64,000 bases of DNA from assembly GCA_002964805.2 (NCBI GenBank), contig PUDQ02000018.1, positions 310,001-374,000 of the forward strand, read 5' to 3'. Below the pieces are notes generated by a model. The model was not told where the DNA came from, ran no database searches, and worked only from the letters and a program-made list of their open reading frames with translations. Source of the stretch: Trametes villosa (taxonomy: Eukaryota > Basidiomycota > Agaricomycetes > Polyporales > Polyporaceae). Positions 10,405-20,802 of this stretch are shown here, piece by piece (position 1 is the first letter of the stretch; each line of letters begins with the position of its first letter). The translations under genes and the position numbers were made by a program.

Positions 10405-12038
10405 ATGAAGGGCTTCACTTCTTTCGCCACTGTCGCTGCATTCGCCAGCCCCGCGTTCGCGCATACCATCTTCCAGGTGAGTTTCTCCGCGCCCTCAGTC
10501 CTGGCACATTCTTCGGCGTATTCATGCGGGCTGTTGCTGTTCGACAGGAGCTGTACGTGAATGGGGTGGACCAAGGTCATCTTACCGGAATCCGCGTTCC
10601 GGACTATGATGGGGTATGTTCGTCGCGCTTTGTTTCATGACCGTACGAGGGGCTCAGGAATGTATTGCAGCCGATTATGGACGTAACCTCGAACGACATC
10701 ATCTGTAACGGTGGAATCAACCCCTACCACCAGCCTATTTCGAAGGCGATCATCAACGTACCTGCTGGGTCGCCCGTTACCGCAGAATGGCACCACAGTA
10801 AGTCTCCTCGCTCGACCCCTGCAAGCAGCACAGTTGACGGATTTTGGCCTAAAGCGCTGGCCGGAGCTGATCCGAGCGATTCCGCGGACCCTGTTGACCC
10901 CAGTCACAAAGGTGAGCTCGTCTCAGCATTTCGGCTCACTGGTTCCTGACAAAAGTACTATGTTCCAGGACCTGTTATGGCCTACCTGTTCGTAGACTAT
11001 CACTATATGCGTAAACGCGACATAGACTGACGACACCCTCAGCGCCAAGGTCAACAATGCCACCGATATGACCGTCACTGGCCTGCAGTGGTTCAAGGTG
11101 TGTACGAACGACGGCGACCTTCGCGGCGTTCTCAACTGAGTCACGAACCAGATCTGGGAAGATGGGATGGACAGCAACCAAGTGTGGGGCGTCGACCGGA
11201 TGATCGCGAACAAGGGCAAGGTTACGTTCAGCATCCCCAGCTGTATCGAGGCCGGCCAGTACTTGCTCCGCGTGGAGATGATCGGTGCGTCTTCAGCGCC
11301 TTGCGTAGAGTTGCTGGTTGCTCATTGTTGGTTGCAGCCCTTCACGGCGCCTCCAACTACCCCGGTGCTCAGTTTCACGTGAGTGTTTCTGCGGGTCCAG
11401 AGAGGCTACATACAGACTTTACGGTTCGTGTATTATAGATGGAGTGCGCGCAGCTTCAGATCACCGGCGGAGGCAGCACCAAGCCTGCCACCGTCAGCTT
11501 CCCTGGTGCATACAAGGGTGAGTCGAGCGAGTCCCGTATCAATTCATGTCGTTGACCAGTCTGTGAATCGTAGGCACTGACCCCGGGGTCAAGATTAACA
11601 TCTACCAGAAGCTGTCCTCGTACACTATTCCCGGTATGTCGCAGCGTGTAGGCTTGTCGTACTCCGCTGACATCTCCGAACTAGGCCCTTCGGTGTTCTC
11701 GTGCAACGGCGCTCCCGCCCCTGCGCCTCCTACCACGACCTCTGCACCTCTCCCCCCGGCTCACCCGTCGACTTCGATATCATCTCCGGCCTCGTCGCCC
11801 ACGAGCGTTCCTGGGAGCGTCGCGCACTACGGCCAATGCGGTGGCTTGACGTACGTTCCTGACTTACCGCGACTTGATCGGTGGTGTTAACCAACGAATA
11901 GGTACAACGGGCCGACTGCGTGCGAAGCTCCGTTCACTTGTGTGACGTCGAGCGAATATGTGAGTTGTCCCCCGTCGAATAGGGCGTCGCACGTTTCGCT
12001 GACTCTTGTGCGGCCTACAGTACAGCCAGTGCCTTTAG
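10405..12038 (+). CDS. AA9 lytic polysaccharide monooxygenase with CBM1 (copy 1)
   Basis: Secreted copper LPMO that oxidatively cleaves cellulose or related glucans. Thirteen exons (10405-10476, 10548-10613, 10671-10797, 10855-10911, 10969-10987, 11043-11097, 11152-11284, 11338-11378, 11439-11517, 11574-11633, 11685-11850, 11902-11959, 12021-12038) give 316 residues. A 19-residue signal peptide ends ...SPAFA, leaving His as mature residue 1, the first brace histidine. The second brace histidine is in AEWHH. The second-shell His of IALHGAS and Gln of GAQF are present, but the axial copper position, normally Tyr in AQFY, reads His (AQFH; codon CAC directly before an intron). After the catalytic domain comes a Pro/Ser/Thr linker, then CBM1 (HYGQCGGL ... 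YYSQCL). One exon is 19 bp. Strongly similar to copy 3. Confidence 0.93.
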
Positions 12039-12512
12039 GTGGGCGAGCTATGAAGGCAGAGCTTTTACGAGCGGACGGTTTCGCGTCATGCGGCTGTTCT
12101 AACTTCGACGCCAATTCCATTGCTTCCTCATGACAGACGCGAGCTTGCTCAGTGCTCTTCGCCAGCCGCCCCAAACCTCGGAAAGCCGCGCCAGAATTTC
12201 GCTAGACATGCACCCAACAGCCGTCAGAGAATGGCCCTATGGCCACCACCTGCAGTCCGTGCCGTAACACTTCGCTGTTAGGCCACGCACAGCGGGCTTC
12301 CCGATGCTCAAGGTTAACGACCGATGAGAGCCCGCACACCTCAAAAGGCAAACTTCCTCAGATTCTCGGGCCATCATCTGACGAGAAAGGCTTCATCCGC
12401 CTCTCCCTTTCTCCGGACTACGCGTGAAGAGCAGCTTCGCGAGCTAGGTCATACCGTACGAGCGGCAGGGTATCCGGACGCTGGTCTCCAGACACCTATA
12501 CATCCGCCGCCG

Positions 12513-12519
12513 TATAAGA
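12513..12519 (+). promoter_or_regulatory. TATA box of AA9 gene 2
   Basis: TATAAGA about 70 bp before the ATG at 12586. The rest of the 12039-12585 gap shows no gene and no copy of the 29-bp block shared by the outer two AA9 genes. Confidence 0.6.
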
Positions 12520-12585
12520 GAGCCGGGGCCATGGTCGCGGACATTCACTGCACCCTGACAGCAGCCAGCAGATACAGACTCAGCC

Positions 12586-13862
12586 ATGAAGACCTCCTTC
12601 CTGTCCCTCGTCTCCTTCGTCCTTACCGCTAGCTCGGTCAGTGCTAAGACCGTGTTCTCGGTACGTGGTCCCCACTTCTGTCGATGTATGCGCGGCTGCT
12701 TCATTAACATTCGTCGACAGGCGATCACTGTGAATGGTGTCGAGCAAGGTCACGGTGTCGCTGTCCGCGTTCCGTCCACCAACAACGTGCGTCCTCGAAC
12801 GCATCTAATCTTAGCGACTGCTGCTCATCTTATGGATCCTGTATGTAGCCTGTGAAGGACCTCTCTTCCGACAGCATCATATGCAACACGGACTTCATTC
12901 AGCCCGTCTCGAGCGCGGTGGCTTCCGTCCCTGCCGGAGGGGTCGTCTCTGCCGAGTTCCACCATACGTCTGCCGGCTACGTCGGCCCCGACCCTTCTGA
13001 CCCTCTGGACCCCACCAACAAGGGTGAGTCGGAATGTGAATGTCGCCACGGTAACAGCATGATAACCATAGTTCCGTTCATCAGGTCCCGTCATCGCTTA
13101 CTTGTACGCCGGCCATTCTCTCTTGCAATTGGTGACATGTATACTGACGCTGGCCTCAGGGCATCGGTTCCGGACGCCACCCAGGCTGATGTGACGGGTC
13201 TTCAATGGTTCAAGGTGAGGAAGGCGCTTCCCTCAAGTTGCGGTGCCGCTCACGCCGATCTCTCTATACCAACTCAGGTCTTCGAAGACGGACTGAACCC
13301 GCAGAACCACCAGTGGGGCTCCGACCACCTCTTCAACAGCGGCGGATTTGCGAACATTACCATCCCGTCTTGTATCAAGGCCGGGCAGTACCTCCTGCGC
13401 GTAGAATCTATCTGTAAGGACTCTTGTTCCTCAGATGCAGTGAGTCCATAGCCCTAACGAGGACTCAAATAGCTCTGTCTTCGGCCACCTCCTACCCCGG
13501 AGCCCAGTTCTTCGTGAGTTTCCCAAGTACCAACATACTTTGCGAGACACTGACAGGAACGTGTTTGCCAGTTGAGCTGCGCCCAGCTCGAAGTCACCGG
13601 CGGCGGAGACGCGGTCCCAAAGACCGTCAGCTTCCCGGGAGCGTACACGCGTAAGTACAATCTCTTTCTTCGCCGTGCAGTGGAGAAGGGTTGTCTTACT
13701 ATTCAACCACACGTCCGCAGCGGCGACGCCCGGTATTACCGCCAACATCTACACCGACTACACCTACACAGTACCCGGCGAGTCCTCTCTTCCTCTACAG
13801 TTGATTCTTCGGCAGAAATAACCATGGATGATTTGATAGGACCTGCCGTATTTGAATGTTGA
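12586..13862 (+). CDS. AA9-like protein lacking the histidine brace (copy 2)
   Basis: Secreted AA9-fold protein, probably not a working LPMO. Ten exons (12586-12660, 12721-12786, 12849-13023, 13085-13103, 13160-13214, 13278-13413, 13473-13513, 13572-13650, 13721-13777, 13840-13862) give 241 residues. The 20-residue signal peptide ends ...SSVSA and the mature chain starts KTVFS: Lys replaces the first copper histidine. FHHTS keeps the second His, but the second-shell His (LHG in the paralogues) reads LSS and the axial Tyr is Phe (AQFF). Exon lengths 66, 19, 55, 41 and 79 match copies 1 and 3, so it is a true paralogue that has lost one intron. It ends at AVFEC with no linker or CBM1, reached through a GC-AG intron (13778-13839). 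Frame and splice sites are intact, so it is not an obvious pseudogene. An AA9 member of Lentinus similis with Arg at position 1 is known and lacks LPMO activity. Confidence 0.88.
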
Positions 13863-14526
13863 AGCCTAGAAGGCTCGAAGAGGTGAGGCGTGGCGGCCGT
13901 GTCGTCGGTACTACTACTAGTACCGCCGGTCTCGGTAGAATTGATAACCATGTGTCGGGCAATGCAATGCTATTCTGGAGTTTCTCGTATGCTATACCTC
14001 AGGCGTAAGAGTCGATGTATGCGCTCTACTATGCAAGCGAGCCTGAGTGCGCAAGGAACCACAGGTCGAGGTAGCCTGTCTGGTATCGTTCTTGAACGCC
14101 TGCCATTTTGGGATAGATCCATGAGCGCTACAACAGTGCTTGGCAGCGCTGGAGTGGCGGCTGTGTCTTCTGTTGCTTCACCCCACCATGAACTCAGTTC
14201 CCTCTAAAAAGCATCGCGCTCGGTGCTTAAATCAGCTTTTACCTTGAAGTGCTCGTGTTACACGTTGCCAAATCGCGGTTTGGACGCGCGCCGCGACAGT
14301 TCCTACTGCCGATCCTCCAGTGCGACACCGCTTCAACTGTGCTCCCGTAGAGAGCTGAGAGTCTGAGACGTTTTGGCATGGCTACGCCGCTCATCTACCC
14401 ACAGCTATCACGGTATTCGAGCGCAATGGTCTCTGATACCTCGCTCATTCAATTGCGAGTCGTGACCAATCCGCATCAATGGCAAAGGCGATATATCGGC
14501 ACATCCTCAATTTCGCTCCCCCTTGC
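13863..14526. other. Intergenic region between AA9 genes 2 and 3
   Basis: No gene supported; the one open frame (13890-14207) has no coding-like features. The 3' UTR of copy 2 and distal promoter of copy 3 probably lie here. Confidence 0.45.
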
Positions 14527-14555
14527 GGAAGAGCTATGTAACAACCTCGCTTCCG
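14527..14555 (+). promoter_or_regulatory. Second copy of the AA9 upstream block
   Basis: Partner of 10064-10092 (27/29 identical), about 290 bp before the AA9-3 start. Confidence 0.65.
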
Positions 14556-14762
14556 GACGCAATACTCGCGATATTGACGTTTCTCCGCCCCTACCTTGAG
14601 GGATGCCCGAGGTCTGACAACGCATCGGAAGATAACGTGTCGTGTGTAGGTGCCTGGTCTCGCGGGGTAATCAGTCAGGAGTTTTGCGGGGAAGATGGGT
14701 TCTCGGGACGTCATGCTGGCGATCCTCGTGCCGGTGCGAGTAGTCCCTGGAGACTATGCAGA

Positions 14763-14767
14763 TATAA
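14763..14767 (+). promoter_or_regulatory. TATA box of AA9 gene 3
   Basis: TATAA in GATATAAGAG, about 55 bp before the ATG at 14818. Confidence 0.6.
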
Positions 14768-14817
14768 GAGCACTTCAAGCCGTCGCCTTCGCGTTTGGCC
14801 ACCGTCCCTGAGGCAAC

Positions 14818-16467
14818 ATGAAGAGCTTCGTTTCTCTCGCCGCCGTCTCCGCGCTTGTTAGCCCCGCGCTCGCGCACACTATCTTTCAGGTGGGTTTAGT
14901 CTGTCTACATTATCTCCTCCTGCGATGCTAATATGTTATTATATCAGGAGCTATACGTGAACGGGGTAGACCAAGGTCATCTTACAGGAATTCGCGCCCC
15001 AGACTACGATGGGGTATGTCTACCACAAGTTGCTGTCAAAATCTATCGTCTTACGAGGCTGTGTGATAGCCAATCACGGATGTGACCTCCAACGACCTCA
15101 TTTGCAACGGCGGTATCAACCCCTACCACCAGCCCATCTCGAAGGCGATCATCAACGTACCCGCTGGCGCATCCGTTACCGCAGAATGGCACCACAGTAC
15201 GACATTCACATACATGCTATACCCGCTCCGAAGTTCATGGGCCATGGGCGTACGCTATAGCTCTTGACGGCGCTGACCCGAGCGATCCTGCCGACCCCGT
15301 CGACCCCGGCCACAAGGGTGAGTACATGCTCCTTCTCGTAACTGCTTATATCGTCGCTTACTGAGGGGTATTCATTAGGGCCGGTTATGAGCTACCTGTT
15401 TGTACTTTCCCCACGTCACATTTGTGCGAGCTGGCACTGACGATAGCTTAGCGCCAAGGTCAACAATGCCACCGACATGACCGTCACTGGCCTTCAATGG
15501 TTCAAGGTATGTATAGTGTAGTAACTCTCAACAGACCACCCCACTGACATGCTCCGCAGATCTGGGAAGACGGTCTGGACAGTAACCAAGTGTGGGGTAC
15601 CGACCGTATGGTCGCCAACAAGGGCAAGGTTACGTTCACCATCCCGAAGTGTATTGAGGACGGGCAGTACCTGCTCCGCCACGAGATGATTGGTGAGTTT
15701 ATGTATGCGCTTCAGAACGTTTTCGGTGTCTCATACCAGCGAACACTAGCTCTCCATGGTGCATCGAACTACCCCGGCGCTCAGTTCTACGTGCGTGCCT
15801 CCGGGGGCTCCCGAGTCGTTCTGAACTAATCTGCTAGTCATGGTCTATAGATGGAGTGCGCTCAGATCCAGATCACCGGTGGCGGTAGCACCAAGCCCGC
15901 CACTGTCAGCTTCCCTGGTGCTTACAAGGGTATGTCCGCGTACACCGCATCCGAGGTCCTTTACTCACAACGCGCCTCCACCTCATAGGAACTGACCCGG
16001 GCGTCAAGATCAACATCTACCAGAAGCTGACTTCCTACACCATTCCCGGTATGCCGTAGTCTCTGATATCCACGTCCAGCTTGACTCATACTGGGATATT
16101 AGGACCCCCGGTCTTCTCGTGCGATGGTTCGGCCGCCCCTGCTCCCGCCCCCGCTCCCTCTACCACTGCCGCCCCTGTCCCGCCGTCCAGCCCGGCATCT
16201 CCCATAACGCCTCCCGTTGCCTCTCCCACCAGCGTTGCCGGTACCGTCGCCCACTACGGCCAATGCGGTGGCTTGACGTGAGTCCTCAGCACGACATGAG
16301 CTTCAATGGTAGTTCTGACAATCTGCGGCCGACCAGCTACAATGGCCCGACTGCGTGCGTTGCACCCTTCACCTGCGTGGCCTCTGGTCAATACGTGAGC
16401 ATCCCTAAACCATCTACGCTCTGGTTTGATGCTGAAGCACTCCGTGCAGTACAGCCAATGCTTGTAA
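14818..16467 (+). CDS. AA9 lytic polysaccharide monooxygenase with CBM1 (copy 3)
   Basis: Secreted copper LPMO, the canonical member of the trio. Thirteen exons (14818-14889, 14948-15013, 15070-15196, 15261-15317, 15379-15397, 15452-15506, 15560-15692, 15750-15790, 15851-15929, 15989-16048, 16103-16277, 16337-16394, 16450-16467) give 319 residues; all exon lengths equal those of copy 1 except exon 11, the linker exon (175 against 166). The signal peptide of 19 residues ends SPALA and is followed by His1. AEWHH, IALHGAS and GAQFY complete the histidine brace, second shell and axial Tyr. The linker is rich in Pro/Ala/Ser/Thr with PAPAPAP repeats, followed by CBM1 (HYGQCGGL ... YYSQCL). It shares the 29-bp promoter block with copy 1. 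Confidence 0.95.
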
Positions 16468-16990
16468 TTCGTCGGGACTTGCGGGGACCGTGGTTGCCAG
16501 CGCCGATGTCCCGCATATGTACTGCTCTTGCAAGTATCGTGCGACTGAGCCCCACGGTTCAAATTTTTAGCTCTCATAATTCATTTTATTATATTGTAGT
16601 TTTGAAGCCTCGCATGACGCGCTCTCACCGAGTCTCACTGGCAGTGATGCCATTTTACTCATTGGAGTGAAGGCCTCCGCCTGCGTCTCATACTGTCTTA
16701 ACCTTCATGTCCCCGAGTTAATCATTGCTAATCATTGCAAAAAGTACTGCAAGTAACTGTGGTGATGGCCTGCTGGTTTGCTAGCGTGCCCGCCGAACGC
16801 AAGTCTCCAGTTCCAGCGCCTATAGCTGCGTTCTTGCACACTTGCCATTTTGAGAGACGCACACAAGCTTGGGTATGACGCAGGAGGCGTTTACTTACCC
16901 CTCTTCCGTCTCCGTATCCGGCGAGGGCAGACACACGACCTTTCTCTCTACATTACCATGAACTAAGTCTAACTGAAGGACAACCAGAAC
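16468..16990. other. Intergenic region upstream of NCA2
   Basis: AT-richer than the surroundings near 16560-16600. No gene, repeat or clear TATA box close to the NCA2 start. Confidence 0.4.
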
Positions 16991-19271
16991 ATGTCGACAT
17001 TCATCTCGCCTCTCGTCGCCGACCTCTCGCAGAAAGCGCTCCCGCCGGCCGCGCCTGCCCCGGACGGCGAGATTCAGCTCAACAGCGCGCCCGCATCCAC
17101 GCGCACCAAGGAGAACTTACGCGGCCTCTTCGTCAAGCTCGAGCAGTCAATCTCCCCGGAGTCGCTGCGGGAATGCATCGACGCGCTGCAAACGCTTGAA
17201 CACCACGAGCAGCTGCTGACCGCGCAGGCGGCCGACCAGGAGGAGCAGACGCTACGTCGCGCGATTCTGGCGCGCCTCACGCTCGGGCTGTATGCGCAGG
17301 CCTTGACGACGTACTTGGATGAGGCGAGCGAAGTGGAGGGAGAGCTGGAGTGGTGGAGTGAGCTGGGACGGTCGCGGAGATACGCTGCGTACTACCTCCT
17401 GCAGAGTGCGTACAGCAGGTGCTGCAATGCGTCCACTCAGACTGACCGCTGGCACTAGCACTACCATTGCGAGTTGCAAACCTTTCACAGGTTCTGCTCT
17501 CCACGCTCAGGTCGCACAACATCCCCTTCCACCTATCCGTCCTCAAGCCATCCTCCCTTCGCCAACTATTCCCCTCGAATGGCACCCTACGGCCTAACGC
17601 GCTCACGCTTGCGTTCTTCCCGCACCTGCACCACCAACCCTACAGTATCGCACTGACAACCACCAGTCATCCACGCAAGTTCGCGCTCACCGCGTCCCCC
17701 GCGCAGACGGTCAACTCCGCATACCACGCGTTCCTCCAAACGTTCTCAGGCGTCGCGCGTGTATGCACCACGGTCGCGACCCTCCCTGTTGATCTCGCGC
17801 GTGGGGAGTGCACGTACAAACGCAAAGAGCTGGCGAGGATCCGTGACGAGCGCGCGGAGGTGCTGGGCGTGCTCGTGGGCCTCCGCGACAGGCTCTCCAC
17901 GGCGCTCGAGGATGGCGACAACGACCGGGCGATAGCCGGTATCGCCGAGTTCACTGCGTTTCTGCAGAACGTTGTGGATGGCGAGGAGGGCGTGCCGCAC
18001 GCAGCGGGTGGGGATGCCTCGGTTGGGGGTGTCGTGGAGTCGCTGTCGGTGTTGGCGAATGTCACGCTGCAGTCGCACACATCGCTGCATAGCGCCGAAC
18101 TGAAGTCTGGCCAGCTCCGCCGGCCCTCGCGTCTCACTCTGCTCTGGCCACAGCTCGTCTTCCTGCCGCCCTTGGCGCTGTATGCCATCCGCTCTGCGTA
18201 TGCGTCGCGTGCGTCGTTGGAGGAGCTCGCCAGGGACACCGTGGAGACGGTGAAGACCTTCTGGGAAAGCTGGGTCCTAGAACCGCTCCGTGGCATCGTC
18301 AAGACCGTCCGCGCCGGCCACGACGACGGCGGCATGATAGTCACGAAGGAGAGCGTGCGCGCCGACCTCGACGTGCGTCTCCACCTCCGGTCCGAACCCC
18401 GAGCTCGGTACTGACGCTGGGAACCCAGTCGCTCGAGCGCATGACGCTCGCGCTCGCGCAGGAGAAGCTGCACTACGCGCAGCCGGAGCTCGCCGCGCTC
18501 TCGCGGCAGGTGCAGACGGGCGACCTCACCGCGGTGATGCAGATCTACGAGGAGGACATCAAGAGCCCGCTGCGCTCCGCCGTCCAGGGCACCCTCCTCC
18601 GCTCGCTCTTCATCCAGGTCCAGAAGGCCAAGGTCCGTTGACGTTATCCGTACCTGCGTCTGACCGGGGGGGATTGTGCGGGGCTGACAATTTGGCTCGG
18701 GTGGACAGGTGGACATCAACCAGGCGCTGTCGGGCATCGACAAGCTGCTGAAGTCGCAGGAGCTCACGTTTGCGTTCGTGGGCGTGGCGCCTGCGCTCGC
18801 GATCGTGTACGCTTTCGCGGGATACCTGCGCAATGTGTGGTCCGGCGGCAAGGGCCGCGGGCGCTATGGCGGCAAGGCAAAGCGCGGCAGTGTGTGGCTC
18901 ACCATTAGGTTCGCCCGTTCCCCCTTGCACATCACGCCGGTCTGACCGTAGCGCGATACCACAGGCGCATCGAACGCCTCCTGATCGCCCAACCGGACTC
19001 GCACCACCATCGCGCGCATCCTGCGGCGCTCAATAGATCCCCCGCAGCAGTGTCGCCGTTGACTTCTGGCCTGCTGCTGCTGTCGGTAACGCACCTGCGC
19101 AAGTACGCGGAGACGACGCTGCCGGCGGGCTCGCGCCTGCGCGAGGGCTTCCTGGACGACGTGGCGGATCTGGAGGACCCGGCGCTGGGGCGCGCAGAGA
19201 AGCTGCGCGTGGTGGACAGGATGTGGCGCTCCTGGGGCGATGTGCTGGGATGGAGCCGCGTCGCGGCCTGA
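16991..19271 (+). CDS. NCA2: NCA2-like mitochondrial membrane protein
   Basis: Homologue of yeast Nca2 (nuclear control of ATPase protein 2), a mitochondrial membrane protein needed for normal expression of ATP synthase subunits 6 and 8. Five exons (16991-17405, 17459-18372, 18429-18632, 18709-18908, 18965-19271) encode 679 residues. The C-terminal core is diagnostic: the helix SLERMTLALAQEKL, EEDIKSPLRSAVQGTLLRSLFI, then the block DINQALSGIDKLLKSQELTF (exon 4), a hydrophobic stretch FVGVAPALAIVYAFAGYL, RRIERLL and LREGFLDDVADLEDP. A second hydrophobic segment, LLWPQLVFLPPLALYAI, lies near residue 385. The intron 3 donor is GTCCGT, a little weak. His/Ala-rich sequence early in exon 5 (HHHRAHPAALN) is a species-specific loop or a small unrecognised intron. 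Confidence 0.93.
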
Positions 19272-20561
19272 AAGGGCAGCGGTCCGCATATCTGCGCTGA
19301 CCTTACATGGTTGTTTGTAGAACAGCAACAGAGAAGATTTCATTCACTCGCCCATCGGGTTCCCCTCAGATACAAGCCGGAGCACTAGGGGTCGTACATG
19401 GCAGCGCCATATAAACTCGTTCACTCTGTGTTCCGTCCGACGAAGAAGTGTCTCACTGGTTTCCTCCACTTGGAAGCCTAGCACATGCGGGCTTAGGGTG
19501 TTGGCGCGCAGGTTGGCTGCCTGACGGAGCGGCGGCTTTAGTGCTTGATCAACCTTACGCCACACGTACCGTCGCTTTTGCAGGCGTCCTTCGAGGGTAC
19601 ACGATAACGCTCGTCGTTCTGTTGCAGAACAACAATTGGATATACCGGCCGCACTTGAACTTGTGCGCCACGTCCAGTACTGCCGGGTTTAATTGTGCGG
19701 CCATACGCCCGCGGGCCGCAACACATTTTCGCGCCCCACCGCTCCGCAACATCTGCTTCTTCTGCTCCGTAACTGAGCTCAATTGCCCTAGAAGTAGCCG
19801 GCTGTCCCTAGCGGACGCGCAACCGGCCCCGGGCGATATTCTCATCATTGTCCGCGAGCAGTACGGTACCGCCCAGTCGCACGGCGAGCTCGGATCCGCT
19901 CGCCACTCCGCGTGTGCCAGTGGATAACTGGGAAGCTGGCGAGTTGATGATGTGCTCCGCGACCGCCGTGTTCAGGATCCGTACCTTCCAAACGTGTGTC
20001 CCCTTTGCGCGTGTCATTTCAAACAGGTCACTGCGCAACTGACAACATATTCACCACGGCCCGCGGTGTTGAAACGATTTCTTTCATGGCGGTGCAGCTG
20101 ATAGGACAGACTCTTATACCACGTATGTTAAGCTAATAAAATACAAATGTGTAGGGAGTTGCAGGCAAAGCACCGCGCTGGTGGAAGTGGGACGCTTTCA
20201 ACACAACGTTCTGGTCAATATATTCTTGTTTGTAGTCGTCGATGAGTAGGTAGGTGGCTTCGCGCTGAGTTCTATTTTTTAGTTACCATCTTCAGTTGCA
20301 GCCCCCGTGAGCTGAGTACATCCTGCTTGTTTGCACCCATCACACACTCCCATCCGATCTAGCATGTTACGCTCATCGAGCGCGCGCCTGGCATGCCCGA
20401 CCAACGCGTCATCTGCTCTCCGCTGAAGGACCCCTCTGCCGCATTGGAAAGTGTAGGTGTGGCACCACATAGGAAGTACCGTGTTCATCCTCCGAGTCCG
20501 GAAACTGTGAGAGAAAGCACCGCCGTTTGTCCAGCCACTTTCGTCAAAACATCAGGAAAAC
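19272..20561. other. Intergenic region to the KDZ element
   Basis: No gene model could be built. It runs from the NCA2 3' flank up to the proposed left end of the KDZ transposon. Confidence 0.4.
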
Positions 20562-20579
20562 GTCACTTACTTGGCTGGC

Positions 20580-20780
20580 TCCTTCGGCCCAAGTAGCCCG
20601 ACTTGGGCCCAAGTCCACTGCCTTGGGGTGAAGTCGGCGTCTTCAGTGCAAGTCTGGCGTCTTCAGCACAAGTCCGGTGTCTTCAGCGCAAGGCAGGTGT
20701 CTTTATTCCTTCACGACTAAGTAAGTACTTCATGACCTTCGGTATGTACTTCAGAGCTACGTGAGGTGTACTATCCGGCT
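20580..20780. repeat. Left subterminal repeats of the KDZ element
   Basis: Tandem variants of AAGTCYGGYGTCTTCAGYRC (about 24-26 bp apart, three to four copies from 20632) follow a TTGGGCCCAAG palindrome near 20602. CTTCA blocks continue to about 20760. Confidence 0.65.
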
Positions 20781-20802
20781 CGCAATCAGGATTCATATGT
20801 AA

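Noticed and set aside
12586..13862. AA9 copy 2 as a pseudogene
   Set aside because: All ten exons, signal peptide and stop are intact and frame-consistent; the loss is confined to active-site residues and the CBM1.
17667..18851. 394-codon minus-strand frame
   Set aside because: Antisense shadow of NCA2, whose plus-strand exons carry clear family motifs.
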